This document shows positions 44,330-52,305 of a stretch of DNA of 64,000 nt, in pieces. Origin of the DNA: DRPG01 sp964655065 (GTDB lineage Bacteria > Myxococcota_A > UBA796 > GCA-2862545); NCBI GenBank assembly GCA_964655065.1, contig CAZZLC010000006.1:124001-188000 (forward strand), in the 5' to 3' direction. Below the pieces are notes generated by a model that saw nothing but the letters and a program-made list of their open reading frames with translations, was not told the origin of the DNA and searched no databases. Position numbers and translations under genes: made by a program. Numbering within the stretch: position 1 is the first letter of the stretch; the number at the start of each line of letters is the position of its first letter.

Positions 44330-44908
44330 CTACCCCGGGTCGGGTCGGAGGTTCGTCAGGTCGTAGATCTCGTCGAACGGGATCGACAGATCGGGCTCCA
44401 GCTCCAGGACGCCCCCGGTGTGCTCTTCGAGGATCCAGCTGCTTCCTACCCGCCGGCGGACCTCGATGCGACGCTCGTCCTGGCTCACGAGCACACACTG
44501 GTTCAGCGTCGGGATGCGACGGTAGTGCTCGAACTTGGTGCCCCGGTCGTGCGCTTCGGTGCCGGGGGAGACGACCTCGACAATGATGGAGGGGTTCGTC
44601 ACTGCGTAGTCGTCGTCCTCCGCGTAGCTGAAGAGCCCGCACACGACGCTGAGGTCAGCGTAGAAGCTACCTCCCGTCATCTCGACGTGGAGCCGCTGGT
44701 CGCTGTCGGCCACCCGGCAGTCCGAGCCTCGCAGTGCGTCGACCATGGCCGCGACCAGGTTCGTCTTGATCCGGGAGTGCTCCGGAGAGCCGCCCGACAT
44801 CGCGTGAGGCACCCCATCGATCAGCTCGTGACGAACCCCGGTACGCTCCTCCAGCTCGCGGAGCTCGGTCGGCGTGAGCGAACGGGGCGACTCGTCTGCT
44901 TCGTCCAT
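44330..44908 (-). CDS. Uma2 family (DUF820) endonuclease-like protein
   Basis: 192 residues from the ATG at 44908. The PD-(D/E)XK-like core has FYADLSVVCGLFSYAED, the acidic strand NPSIIVEVVSPGTEAHDRGT and Lys-Phe, then YRRIPTLNQCVLVSQDERRI. Family members are common in multicellular or complex bacteria in many copies and may be transposon-associated or stress-related; the biochemical role is uncertain. Between two gene remnants in a worn region. Confidence 0.85.
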   Translation of the reverse strand: MDEADESPRSLTPTELRELEERTGVRHELIDGVPHAMSGGSPEHSRIKTNLVAAMVDALRGSDCRVADSDQRLHVEMTGGSFYADLSVVCGLFSYAEDDDYAVTNPSIIVEVVSPGTEAHDRGTKFEHYRRIPTLNQCVLVSQDERRIEVRRRVGSSWILEEHTGGVLELEPDLSIPFDEIYDLTNLRPDPG

Positions 44909-44934
44909 GACAACGCCCCTATCCCGGCGCGGAC

Positions 44935-45064
44935 TCAGAATGCGAAGTAGATGAAGTCGCGGCTCGTGTCCCGGTAGAATCACCATCCACAGGCCGAGCA
45001 GGCCGAGGTTGCCGACGATGCTCGCGACCAGCGGCGCGGTGAGCGACGGCTCCCCCGGCGGCGC
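44935..45064 (-). pseudogene. 3' remnant of an MBOAT (AlgI-type) O-acyltransferase
   Basis: On the minus strand the sequence reads LTAPLVASIVGNLGLLGLWM and, after a one-base frame change, FYRDTSRDFIYFAF and a stop. FIYF.F at the very end after a GNL..LG..K/W segment is the hallmark C-terminus of alginate-type MBOAT acyltransferases. The rest of the gene is absent: the RTX gene stop codon directly abuts it at 45065. The frameshift and missing body mark it as a remnant. Confidence 0.6.
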
Positions 45065-45898
45065 TTAGGGCATGACGGTCTCACACGCGAGGAAAGTGTC
45101 GACGCCGGGACCCCCGATGCACGTATCGACGCCCGTACCACCGTCGATGCTGTCGTCACCACGGCGACCCTCGATATGGTCCTCGCCTCCCATGCCGTAG
45201 AGCTGGTCGGTGTCGCGACCACCGAAGATGTCGTCGTTTCCGTCGTTGCCGTAGATGACGTCGAAGCCATCGCCCCCGCGGAGGATGTCCCGATTGTCCG
45301 TACCGATGATGAGATCCGCGCCATTCTCGGGCGACGGACCCGCGAGCACCTCGGTCAGCGTGTTCATACCGATCCACATTCCGCTCCAGCTCGAGAGAAG
45401 ACGGATCTCGTCGCTCCCGTCGACTGTGTCGAAGCGGAAGCGCGTGACCTGGCTCACGTCGTTGCCTTCGAGCTCGCAACAGAAGTTGTAGTCTTGGTGA
45501 GACAAACCGCTCCGCTCATGAGTCCCGAAGGCCACGGCCCGTGGCAGCGCCGAAGTGTCTCCCGGGGGCCGAAAGTCTGCACCCTCGGCGGCGTAGAGTT
45601 CGACGCGGTCGCTCGTGCCCTGTGAAGGTGGCGGGTTCCAGAACTCGCAAAAGGCCTCGCACGATTCACCGACATCGCAGCTGCCGCCAGCGAGGTCGCG
45701 AACCCCGCAGCTGTGGCCCTGCGACGTAAAGCCATTGAACTCGCAACCCGTCTTCCCGAGGTTGTCGCGGATGTAGGGAAAGTCGGGTGCCTCGAACGCA
45801 TCACACTGGTTCCAGTTGATGTCCGCGCTCTGGGCGCTTGCCGAGGTAGACCAAAGCGTCGCCGCCGAGATGATCGTTGTGGCGATGATTTTGTACAT
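45065..45898 (-). CDS. RTX/hemolysin-type calcium-binding repeat protein
   Basis: 277 residues; ATG with AGGGAGG upstream. Signal peptide MYKIIATTIISAATLWSTSASA (cleaved after SASA, 22 residues; only 20 shown in a row elsewhere). A Cys-rich N-terminal domain (~25-130) precedes a beta-rich central part and the calcium-binding RTX nonapeptides at ~210-265 (LRGGDGFDVIYGNDGNDDIF, GGRDTDQLYGMGGEDHI). Exported. Its G+C is visibly lower than the neighbours (58% in one 60-base row, against ~73% in the exopolysaccharide locus), pointing to transfer. Upstream (45899-46365) is lower still. Confidence 0.85.
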   Translation of the reverse strand: MYKIIATTIISAATLWSTSASAQSADINWNQCDAFEAPDFPYIRDNLGKTGCEFNGFTSQGHSCGVRDLAGGSCDVGESCEAFCEFWNPPPSQGTSDRVELYAAEGADFRPPGDTSALPRAVAFGTHERSGLSHQDYNFCCELEGNDVSQVTRFRFDTVDGSDEIRLLSSWSGMWIGMNTLTEVLAGPSPENGADLIIGTDNRDILRGGDGFDVIYGNDGNDDIFGGRDTDQLYGMGGEDHIEGRRGDDSIDGGTGVDTCIGGPGVDTFLACETVMP

Positions 45899-46365
45899 GA
45901 TTCCTCCCTGTTCGCAATGCCTGGCTAACTTGGTCAGAAATCTTCAGATGCTCTTGCGACAAAGTTGCGACAGAGCTGCGAGTGGGGGCTCGCGCCACCC
46001 ATGTCTCGCACCTTCGGGTTCTCGAGCCGCGCTATGACGATGCAAGCGACTCACTGACGCGATGGACGGTCGCGGAGGACGGGGCGTTTTTGCACAAAGG
46101 CGAGCAGCGGGTAGTAATAGAGCGGTTCCACGGGGGATCCGGGCGTTCGAAGCGCTCCAAGGTGCATCCTCGGCACAAGCGCCACTACCGGGTGACGAAC
46201 ATTCGTGCTCGAACAACGTCGCCATGGGGTTCTGCGGCACAGAGTCCGTTTGTGCAACAACGCCGATCCGCGGCGTTCGGCGACGTGGTCCGTTCCTCGT
46301 CACGTGCGGACACGAGGCCCGCATGCTCGAGCTTCTGGGTGTAGGTTGAGCCTCGGAGGTACGAC
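45899..46365. other. 467-bp lower-GC intergenic region
   Basis: No gene is convincing here. One row (45901-45960) is 50% G+C, the lowest seen in the window. Overlapping open frames of 60-120 codons on both strands lack Shine-Dalgarno signals and look like chance. It probably holds the promoter of the RTX gene (minus) and the lipoprotein gene at 46366 (plus). Together with the RTX gene it forms a low-GC islet. Confidence 0.45.
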
Positions 46366-46734
46366 GTGCACGCCATCGCCCTGCTCGCGCTGCTGGCCGC
46401 CTGCGCCGGCAAGACCGGATCGCTCGACGAGCCCTTCACCCTGGCCGTCGGCGAGCAGATCCGGATCGCCGCGGCGCGGGTCACGCTCGGTGAGGTCGTC
46501 GAGGACTCGCGCTGTCCCGAGGGGGCGCAGTGCATCTGGGCGGGCCGGGCGCGGTTCGCCGCGGTCCTCGCGGTGGGCGACGAGGCCGTCGAGAGCGAGG
46601 TCGCGCTCCCCGGCGAGGCGCTCTCGGCCTCCGGCTACGCGCTCGAACTGCTCGAGGTTCAGCCGCGCCGCACCGTGGGCGACGACGTCGCCTCCGGCGA
46701 GTACGCGGCGACGCTCGTGCTCCGCGGCGAGTGA
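46366..46734 (+). CDS. Small lipoprotein, 122 residues
   Basis: GTG start with GGAGG 6 nt upstream. Lipoprotein signal HAIALLALLAACAGKTG with lipobox LAAC. The mature part is mostly beta-strand and has the motif DSRCPEGAQCIWAGRARFAA, a two-Cys module found in many small bacterial lipoproteins with unknown function. The last strand is GEYAATLVLRGE. Independently transcribed from the low-GC islet upstream. Confidence 0.75.
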   Translation: MHAIALLALLAACAGKTGSLDEPFTLAVGEQIRIAAARVTLGEVVEDSRCPEGAQCIWAGRARFAAVLAVGDEAVESEVALPGEALSASGYALELLEVQPRRTVGDDVASGEYAATLVLRGE

Positions 46735-46787
46735 AGGAGGTCGCGTCGCCCCCCCCGGATGTCGGAGGTCCGCTGCGCGGAGGATCG

Positions 46788-47110
46788 ATGCTGCGACCTG
46801 CGATGCTGGGCCTCGGCCTGCTGATCGGCTGAACCGGCGATGACCCCGAGCCCCCGGGCCCTGCGCGGGCCTCGCCAACCTGCCGTGTGACGACGATCCG
46901 ACCTGTCTCGACGACCCGGACTCGGACTGCCGCCTCTCCGAGGACGACGACTGCAGCGGCCGCTGCTTCCAGTGTGACGAGCCGGGCCTCGGTCGGGCCT
47001 ACGTGAGCCGCGATCCCGCGGAGTGCAAGCGGGCCGACTTCGACTTCGACTGCGAGGCCGGCGAGGGGTCCTTCGGCGACGTGTGCGGGTGCGGCTGCGT
47101 CGTCCCCTGA
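46788..47110 (+). pseudogene. Disrupted Cys-rich lipoprotein gene with TGA at the lipobox Cys position
   Basis: ATG with GGAGG 4 nt upstream reads MLRPAMLGLGLLIG and then TGA (46830-46832), exactly where a lipobox Cys (LLIGC) is expected; TGC to TGA is a single change. In-frame TGDDPEPPGP continues, but the Cys-rich body LANLPCDDDPTCLDDPDSDC, SGRCFQCDEPGLGRAYVSRD and DVCGCGCVVP lies in another frame, and one missing base near 46862 would join them. The gene ends with TGA at 47108-47110. Two lesions suggest a pseudogene, or sequencing errors in a C-rich run. About 106 residues if repaired. Confidence 0.65.
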
Positions 47111-47150
47111 CGGGCGCCCGCGCGTGGCAAGATGCCCGCTGGGAGGTCCG

Positions 47151-47534
47151 ATGGAGTACGCAGGACGACACCAGCTCTGGCTCGAGCCGGGCCAGGACGC
47201 CGAGACGGGCGACGTGACGGCGACCCTGGTGGACGATGTGCTCACCTGGCGCTGGACGCGAGGCGAGAAGATCCACCAAGGGGCCCTGCACCTCGACGGC
47301 TCTCGCTGGCACGACACCTTCCACCAGCCGGTCCCTGCGGCGCTCGAGCCGCAGCCTGCGTTCGGCGCCCGGTTCGCCGGGGGCTACCGCTATGGGCCCG
47401 ACGATCAGCCCTGGGCGTGGATGATCCGCGTGTGTGACCGCCCCACCGGAGCGCTCGTGGTGCAGATGACGAACATCACCCCGTGGGGGGAGACGGCCCC
47501 GGCGGTGGAGTTCGTGCTCGACGTGGCGGGCTGA
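47151..47534 (+). CDS. Hypothetical protein, 127 residues
   Basis: ATG with GGGAGG 4 nt upstream (MEYAGRHQLWLEPGQD). The protein is soluble and rich in Trp, with beta-strand pattern (LTWRWTRGEKIHQGAL, RWHDTFHQPVPAALEP, AWMIRVCDRPTGALVVQM) like small lipocalin-like or heme-binding folds, but I recognise no family. Intergenic distance to the MFS exporter is 48 bp on the same strand, so possible co-transcription. Confidence 0.6.
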   Translation: MEYAGRHQLWLEPGQDAETGDVTATLVDDVLTWRWTRGEKIHQGALHLDGSRWHDTFHQPVPAALEPQPAFGARFAGGYRYGPDDQPWAWMIRVCDRPTGALVVQMTNITPWGETAPAVEFVLDVAG

Positions 47535-47582
47535 CCGGTCAACAGTGCGGTCCCGGCCCTCGCGCGGAGGGTAAGGGCCCGC

Positions 47583-49043
47583 ATGGGCACCCTCCCCGTT
47601 CCGACCGCCGAGCCGGCGAGCCTCTTCGACCCGCGTCTCCGCGGCGCGACCTTCGCGATCCTCTCGATGGTCGGCCTGTCCGCCTACGAGACGCTCGCCG
47701 TGGCCGCCGCGCTCCCCCAGCTCGCGGCCAGCCTCGGGGATGTCGAGCTCCTGCCCTGGGTCGTCACCGCCTACCTGCTCGTGTCGGGCGTGGCGACGGT
47801 CGCCGCGGGCTCGCTCGTCGATCGCTTCGGCGTGGCCTCGATCTTCCGGACATCGGTGGTGCTGTTCGTGGTCGGGAGTCTGCTCGCGGGCAGCGCGCCG
47901 AGCATGCCGCTCCTCGTCGCTGGGCGCGTCGTGCAGGGGATCGGAGCGGGGGCGGTCAACGCGGTCGGGCTGAGCGCGGTGGGGCTCACGTACCCCCCGC
48001 GCCTGGTCAGCCGCGCCTTCGCCGCCAACTCCACCGTGTGGGGCGTGATGAGCGTGGCCGGTCCGGTGCTGACCGCGGCGCTCCTCGCGTTCGCCTCCTG
48101 GCGATGGATCTTCTGGCTGAACCTGCCCTTGGGGGCGCTGGCGCTGCTCGCGGGCTGGCGCTCGCTGCCGGGTCGTCCGGATCCGGCCTCGCCCGGAGGT
48201 CCCTCCGTGCGCGCGCTCGACCTCGGGCTGATCCTGGGGTTCACGGGCGCGGTGCTCTACGGCGTCGACGCCCTCGACGCCACCTCCGGGCTCGCGTTCG
48301 CGGTGGCGCTCGGGCTGGGCGGCTGGCTCGTCCGCCGTGGCCGCCGGGACCCGGGCGCCCTGCTCGCATCGCGACACGCCGTGGATTCCCCGCTCGGACC
48401 GCTCGCGTGGGCGATGGCGCTCCTGATGGTCGGCGGCATCGGGGTCCAGACGTTCCTCCCCGTCTACGTGAGCGGCGGACGGGGCGGCGGCGAGGCCCTC
48501 ACCGCCTGGTCGTTGCTCTTCTTCGTGCTCGGCTGGACGACCGGGGCCAACCTCGCGAGCCGGCTGTCGGATCACCTCCGCTACTGGACCGTGCTGCGGG
48601 TGGGCGCCGGCGTGGTGCCCCTCGCCCTCGGGGGGACCGCCCTGGTCGCCGCCACGGGGGGCTCGCTCTGGCTGATCTTCCCCTGCATGGTGCTCGCCGG
48701 CGTCGGCACCGGGGCCGCCACCAACGCCGCGCTCACCTCGATCCGCCGGCTGGTCGCCGACGGAGAGGTCGGCCGTGCCGTGTCCGCCCACCAGTTCGTG
48801 CGCAACCTGGGGTTCGCGGTGGGCAACGCGCTCGTCGGCGCGGTCCTGCTCCTCGTCGTGGGGCGGATCACCGGTGACGTCGAGCAGATCCGGTCGGTGC
48901 TCGGGGGAGCGGCGGACCTCGACGTGTCGGGCGGAGCGGCGGCGGCAATCTGCACCGGCTTCGCGACGGCCACGGCGATCGGCGCCGCGTTCGCGGCGGT
49001 TGCCCAGATCCCTCTCGGGTACGCGGAGCGTAAGGCGGCCTGA
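47583..49043 (+). CDS. MFS drug/metabolite exporter, DHA2-like
   Basis: 486 residues, about 14 transmembrane helices (the EmrB/QacA length). The conserved motif A is AGSLVDRFGVASIFRTSVVL between helices 2 and 3, motif C-like GVMSVAGPVLTAALLAFASW in helix 5 followed by FWLNLPLGALALLAG. Drug:H+ antiport is the typical function; substrate unknown. No regulator is adjacent. The downstream 176 bp up to 49219 holds no convincing gene. Confidence 0.9.
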   Translation: MGTLPVPTAEPASLFDPRLRGATFAILSMVGLSAYETLAVAAALPQLAASLGDVELLPWVVTAYLLVSGVATVAAGSLVDRFGVASIFRTSVVLFVVGSLLAGSAPSMPLLVAGRVVQGIGAGAVNAVGLSAVGLTYPPRLVSRAFAANSTVWGVMSVAGPVLTAALLAFASWRWIFWLNLPLGALALLAGWRSLPGRPDPASPGGPSVRALDLGLILGFTGAVLYGVDALDATSGLAFAVALGLGGWLVRRGRRDPGALLASRHAVDSPLGPLAWAMALLMVGGIGVQTFLPVYVSGGRGGGEALTAWSLLFFVLGWTTGANLASRLSDHLRYWTVLRVGAGVVPLALGGTALVAATGGSLWLIFPCMVLAGVGTGAATNAALTSIRRLVADGEVGRAVSAHQFVRNLGFAVGNALVGAVLLLVVGRITGDVEQIRSVLGGAADLDVSGGAAAAICTGFATATAIGAAFAAVAQIPLGYAERKAA

Positions 49044-49219
49044 ATCGGCCCGACGCCTCGCCCCCCGGCGCGGCCAACGGACCGCGGGTTCCCACCGACA
49101 ACCCGATCGCGCCGGCGACGTCGTCGCGCGGCGCCCCGGCGGAGCTGACGTGCGCATGGGCTTGTTCGACGACCTCGCGTTGGCCGAGGCCGGCGGTCCA
49201 CCACGCCCCGGCGGCGGAC

Positions 49220-49717
49220 TCAGGCCACCGACACGAGCAGCACGCCCCGCTTGCGGCCGCTCTGCACGTAGCGGAAGGCCTCGGGCACCTGGTCCAGGGG
49301 CACCTCGCGGTCGATCACGGGCTGCAGGGCGCCATCGGCCATCATGGCCTCCAGAACCTCGTAGTGCTCGGGGTCCTGGTTGAGGCCGGCGAAGGGGAGC
49401 CGGCAGCGCTGCGCTCCGAAGCGCGTGAGCACACTCCAGAGCAGGGCCTGGGCGCTCATCACCGCGGTGAGCAGCTGGCCCTCGGGGCGCAGCAGGCGGC
49501 GCAGGGTGGGGAACCCGTGATCGCCCACGCAGTCGACGATGAGGTCGTAGCGGTTCGGCAGCTCGGTGAGGTCCTGCTGGGTGTAGTCGACGATGTCCTC
49601 GGCCCCCAGGCGACGGACCAGCTCGGCGTTGCGGCCGCTGCACACCCCGGTGACCCGGGCGCCCACGCCGAAGCCAGGAATGGGCTGGCGGGGGCGCCGC
49701 AGGCCGGCGAAGAGCCG
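49220..49717 (-). CDS. NAD(P)-dependent alcohol dehydrogenase/quinone reductase, 5' end in gap and internally deleted
   Basis: Open from the gap to the TGA at 49220. The right part (toward the gap) reads RLFAGLRRPRQPIPGFGV, the N-terminal GroES-like domain of the MDR family, but the next residues GARVTGVCSGRNAELVRRLG belong to the second strand of the nucleotide-binding domain, so about 95 residues normally present between them are missing. The rest (AEDIVDYTQQDLTELPNRYD, DLIVDCVGDHGFPTLRRLLR, VPEAFRYVQSGRKRGVLLVS) is normal. Either a pseudogene or an assembly chimera, since the junction (~49660) is only ~55 bp from the gap. Confidence 0.75.
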   Translation of the reverse strand, partial: RLFAGLRRPRQPIPGFGVGARVTGVCSGRNAELVRRLGAEDIVDYTQQDLTELPNRYDLIVDCVGDHGFPTLRRLLRPEGQLLTAVMSAQALLWSVLTRFGAQRCRLPFAGLNQDPEHYEVLEAMMADGALQPVIDREVPLDQVPEAFRYVQSGRKRGVLLVSVA

Positions 49718-49817
49718 NNNNNNNNNNNNNNNNNNNNNNNNNNNNNNNNNNNNNNNNNNNNNNNNNNNNNNNNNNNNNNNNNNNNNNNNNNNNNNNNNNN
49801 NNNNNNNNNNNNNNNNN
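49718..49817. other. Assembly gap, 100 N
   Basis: A run of exactly 100 N. Unlike the first gap, the two flanks share no repeat, so real sequence is probably missing. It cuts the 5' part of the oxidoreductase on the left and the next gene of the pentapeptide operon on the right. Confidence 0.95.
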
Positions 49818-49888
49818 AAGGCCGACCTCGGCGAGCGGCTCGGGCGCCTCACCGACACCCGGGTGGACCAGACCTCGACGTCGCTCAC
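49818..49888 (-). CDS. Start of a further gene in the pentapeptide operon, cut by the gap
   Basis: A GTG at 49888 overlaps the TGA of the pentapeptide gene (GTGA), as in every other junction of this operon, and the frame (SDVEVWSTRVSVRR) is open to the gap. Only 23 codons are visible. Overlap geometry is the sole support; it may be chance. Confidence 0.3.
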
Positions 49889-52305
49889 GCCAGGATCATC
49901 CTCGTGTAGGCGCCGACGAAGAACGTGAGCACGATGAAGCCCACCAGCGTCTCGATGGTGTTGAGGTAGCGGAACGTGTGGTCGTCGTCGCCGAAGTCCC
50001 AGCCCGTGTTGATGGCGATCAGCGACTGCAGCGACACGAAGCACAGCCCCACGAACGACACCTCGCGAATCGGGATGTTCTGCCCGTCGTAGACCAGGAT
50101 CGTGTTGGGGCAGAGCAGCCGGTAGAGCAACGCGAACAGCACGGTGACCACCGCCGATGCGAGCCCGAGGTTCGCGAGCTGGACGCCCCACCCGAACGCC
50201 GCCTCGAACAACACGAGCTCGACGACGGCGAACGCTCGCTGCTGCAGGTTGCCGAAGCGGTAGCGGGCGAGGGCCTCGTAGTGCCGGGTGTACCAGTAGG
50301 CATCGTCCTCGGCCGAGGTCATCGCACGCTCGCCAAACGACTGCTTGAGGGTGACGAACTCGTCGACGACGAAGTCGTGGCAGGCTTGGCGGAACTGGTC
50401 CTCGGGAATGCCGTCGTAGCGCATGCGCGCGATGCGGGGGTCGCTGCTGTCCGCGATGTCGCCCTGAGCACACGCCTCGTAGAAGAGGCGGTGGGGGTGT
50501 GGACTGCCCGCGGCGCTCTCGATCTGGCCCGGGTCGATCTCGAAGCTCGCGATCTCGGCGCCGTAGAACGACAGGTCGGCGGAGTCGGCGAACGTGGCGT
50601 CGGTGAGCGCGACCCGCCCCGCGATGTTGGCGTCGTCGAGGACGAGCGACTTCTCGAAGAACGCGTTGTTGAAGGCGACCTCGCGACCGAAGATCGTCGT
50701 GAAGTCGGCCTTGCCTGTCCACTTCGTGTTCTCGAAGTGGGTCTCGCCCAGGAACTGCGCGTTGAAGAAGCTCGCGACCGTGTCTTCGCCGGGCGTCCCG
50801 AACCTCACCGCCTCGAAGACGGTGTAGCCGCCGAACCGCGTGTTCGCGAAGTGGATGTTCCGGTCGATGCGGGCCGAGAGGTCGTCGAGCGAGGTCACGC
50901 CATAGCTCGACTGGGTGGTGATCGGCTCCTCTGCGTCCTCGTCGCCCTGATAGTCGCGATAGATCTGCAGAAGCTCGTCGAGACTCTCGCGCACGGCGTG
51001 GCGGGTGACCTCGTCGAGCGAGAACCGGGACCGACCGTCGATCGTGGCGTCCATGAACCAGGCGTCGGCGGCGAAGTGGGTGCCGAGCGCGTCGAGCGCG
51101 CCCGCGTGAAGCTCCTTGACGTTGACGTCGTCCTCGAAGACCGCGCGGGAGAGGTTGAGGGTGTCGACGACGCGGGTGGTTCCGAAGGACGCCTTGCCGC
51201 GAAATCGGCTGCTCTCGAAGGTCACGCCCTGCGAGAACTCGCAGTCGTCGAAGTCGACGGAGCCCTCGAACTCGCTCTCGTTGAAGTAGGCCTGGCGCTC
51301 CGAGTAGACCGAGCTGAAGATGGTGTTCGCCCGGTAGCGCGCTCCGCCGAAGTAGACCTTCTGGGTCATGCGCATGAGGCGGAAGTTCGCGCCCTTGCCG
51401 AACGAAGCGAACCGGAAGTCGGTGACCCCGTCGAACTCGGCGCCCTTGAAGTCGGCGGTGCCCTCGAAGACCACCAGCGGGAAGTATGCCCGCTTGGGCC
51501 CCGATTCGACCGCTGCGAACACCGCGTCGCCCATGAAGACGGTCTCGCGGAAGGTCACGTCCTCGAACGTGGCGGGCGACAGCGACTTGGACTGGTGACG
51601 CTCGCCGGTGAACACCTTGCCGAAGATGGCGTCGCCGAGCACGAAGGAGCGGATGAGCACGAGCTTGCCGAACGCCACCCCCGAACCTCTGACCTCACCG
51701 ATCACGCACCGGTTGAGCAGGATGTCGTCCGGCAGGTCCCGGACCTTGGTGAAGTCCAGCTCCTTGACGTAGCAGTACTGGGTGACCTCGCCCCGACGCG
51801 CCCGCGCGACCACCTCGTCGGTGGTCATCGCCTCGAGATAGCGGGGCGCTCCCTTGGTGGTGGTGTAGATGCGGGCATCCTTGGCACCGTTCGCCGCCGC
51901 CTCGCCGCGTTCGCGGATGACATCGAGGATCTCGGCCGTGAGCTGCTCACGCTGCGGGTGCTGAGACACGATCCGCAGCACGAGCACGACGCGCAGCGGA
52001 TCGATGTCGATGGCCTCGCGATAGAGCCGCTCCGCCTTCCCGAGCTCGTCCATCGACTCCGCGATCAGGGCTTCGCGGAGCTGATCCCGCAGCGGAACGT
52101 AGGTGGCGAACTCGAGTCGATCGAGCCGGGCCGTGAAGGCAGCCCTCGCGCGGTCGAAGTCGTTGCTGGCGAGGGCCTTCCGGCCGATGGCGTTCAGCCG
52201 GCGCGGATCCTCGATCTTCGCGAAGTCGACCGAGGGAACCGGTTCGGCGGCCGGTGCGACCGCGGCGAGCCATCCGAAGAGCGAGAGGAGCAGGAGGCCC
52301 CACAT
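49885..52305 (-). CDS. Pentapeptide-repeat protein with C-terminal two-helix channel-like domain
   Basis: 806 residues; ATG overlapping the metzincin stop (TGATG). Signal peptide MWGLLLLSLFGWLAAVAPAA, a TPR-like helical part (~25-170), then a long pentapeptide-type beta-helix (~190-600; for example GTADFKGAEFDGVTDFRFAS, AYFNESEFEGSVDFDDCEF). The C-terminal ~130 residues contain one transmembrane helix (~680-710), a pore-loop-like segment (CFVSLQSLIAINTGWDFGDD) and a second helix ending in TFFVGAYTRMILA, like two-TM K+ channels fused to pentapeptide repeats. The TxGYG filter is not kept (INTGWDFG), so selectivity is unclear. Envelope protein. Confidence 0.8.
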   Translation of the reverse strand: MWGLLLLSLFGWLAAVAPAAEPVPSVDFAKIEDPRRLNAIGRKALASNDFDRARAAFTARLDRLEFATYVPLRDQLREALIAESMDELGKAERLYREAIDIDPLRVVLVLRIVSQHPQREQLTAEILDVIRERGEAAANGAKDARIYTTTKGAPRYLEAMTTDEVVARARRGEVTQYCYVKELDFTKVRDLPDDILLNRCVIGEVRGSGVAFGKLVLIRSFVLGDAIFGKVFTGERHQSKSLSPATFEDVTFRETVFMGDAVFAAVESGPKRAYFPLVVFEGTADFKGAEFDGVTDFRFASFGKGANFRLMRMTQKVYFGGARYRANTIFSSVYSERQAYFNESEFEGSVDFDDCEFSQGVTFESSRFRGKASFGTTRVVDTLNLSRAVFEDDVNVKELHAGALDALGTHFAADAWFMDATIDGRSRFSLDEVTRHAVRESLDELLQIYRDYQGDEDAEEPITTQSSYGVTSLDDLSARIDRNIHFANTRFGGYTVFEAVRFGTPGEDTVASFFNAQFLGETHFENTKWTGKADFTTIFGREVAFNNAFFEKSLVLDDANIAGRVALTDATFADSADLSFYGAEIASFEIDPGQIESAAGSPHPHRLFYEACAQGDIADSSDPRIARMRYDGIPEDQFRQACHDFVVDEFVTLKQSFGERAMTSAEDDAYWYTRHYEALARYRFGNLQQRAFAVVELVLFEAAFGWGVQLANLGLASAVVTVLFALLYRLLCPNTILVYDGQNIPIREVSFVGLCFVSLQSLIAINTGWDFGDDDHTFRYLNTIETLVGFIVLTFFVGAYTRMILA

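Noticed and set aside
45982..46344. 120-codon plus-strand frame in the low-GC region
   Set aside because: No Shine-Dalgarno sequence, no family resemblance, and competing open frames on both strands at the same spot.
46830..46832. TGA as selenocysteine codon in the disrupted lipoprotein gene
   Set aside because: No SECIS-like hairpin seen after it and a second lesion (frameshift) follows, so a pseudogene or sequencing error is simpler.
47483..48877. 464-codon Arg/Gly-rich plus-strand frame
   Set aside because: It is the +1 shadow of the MFS exporter gene, with typical out-of-frame composition in high-GC DNA.
49156..49383. Short frame starting MGLFDDLALAEAGG
   Set aside because: Begins like a gene but turns into a Pro/Arg-rich antisense shadow of the oxidoreductase.
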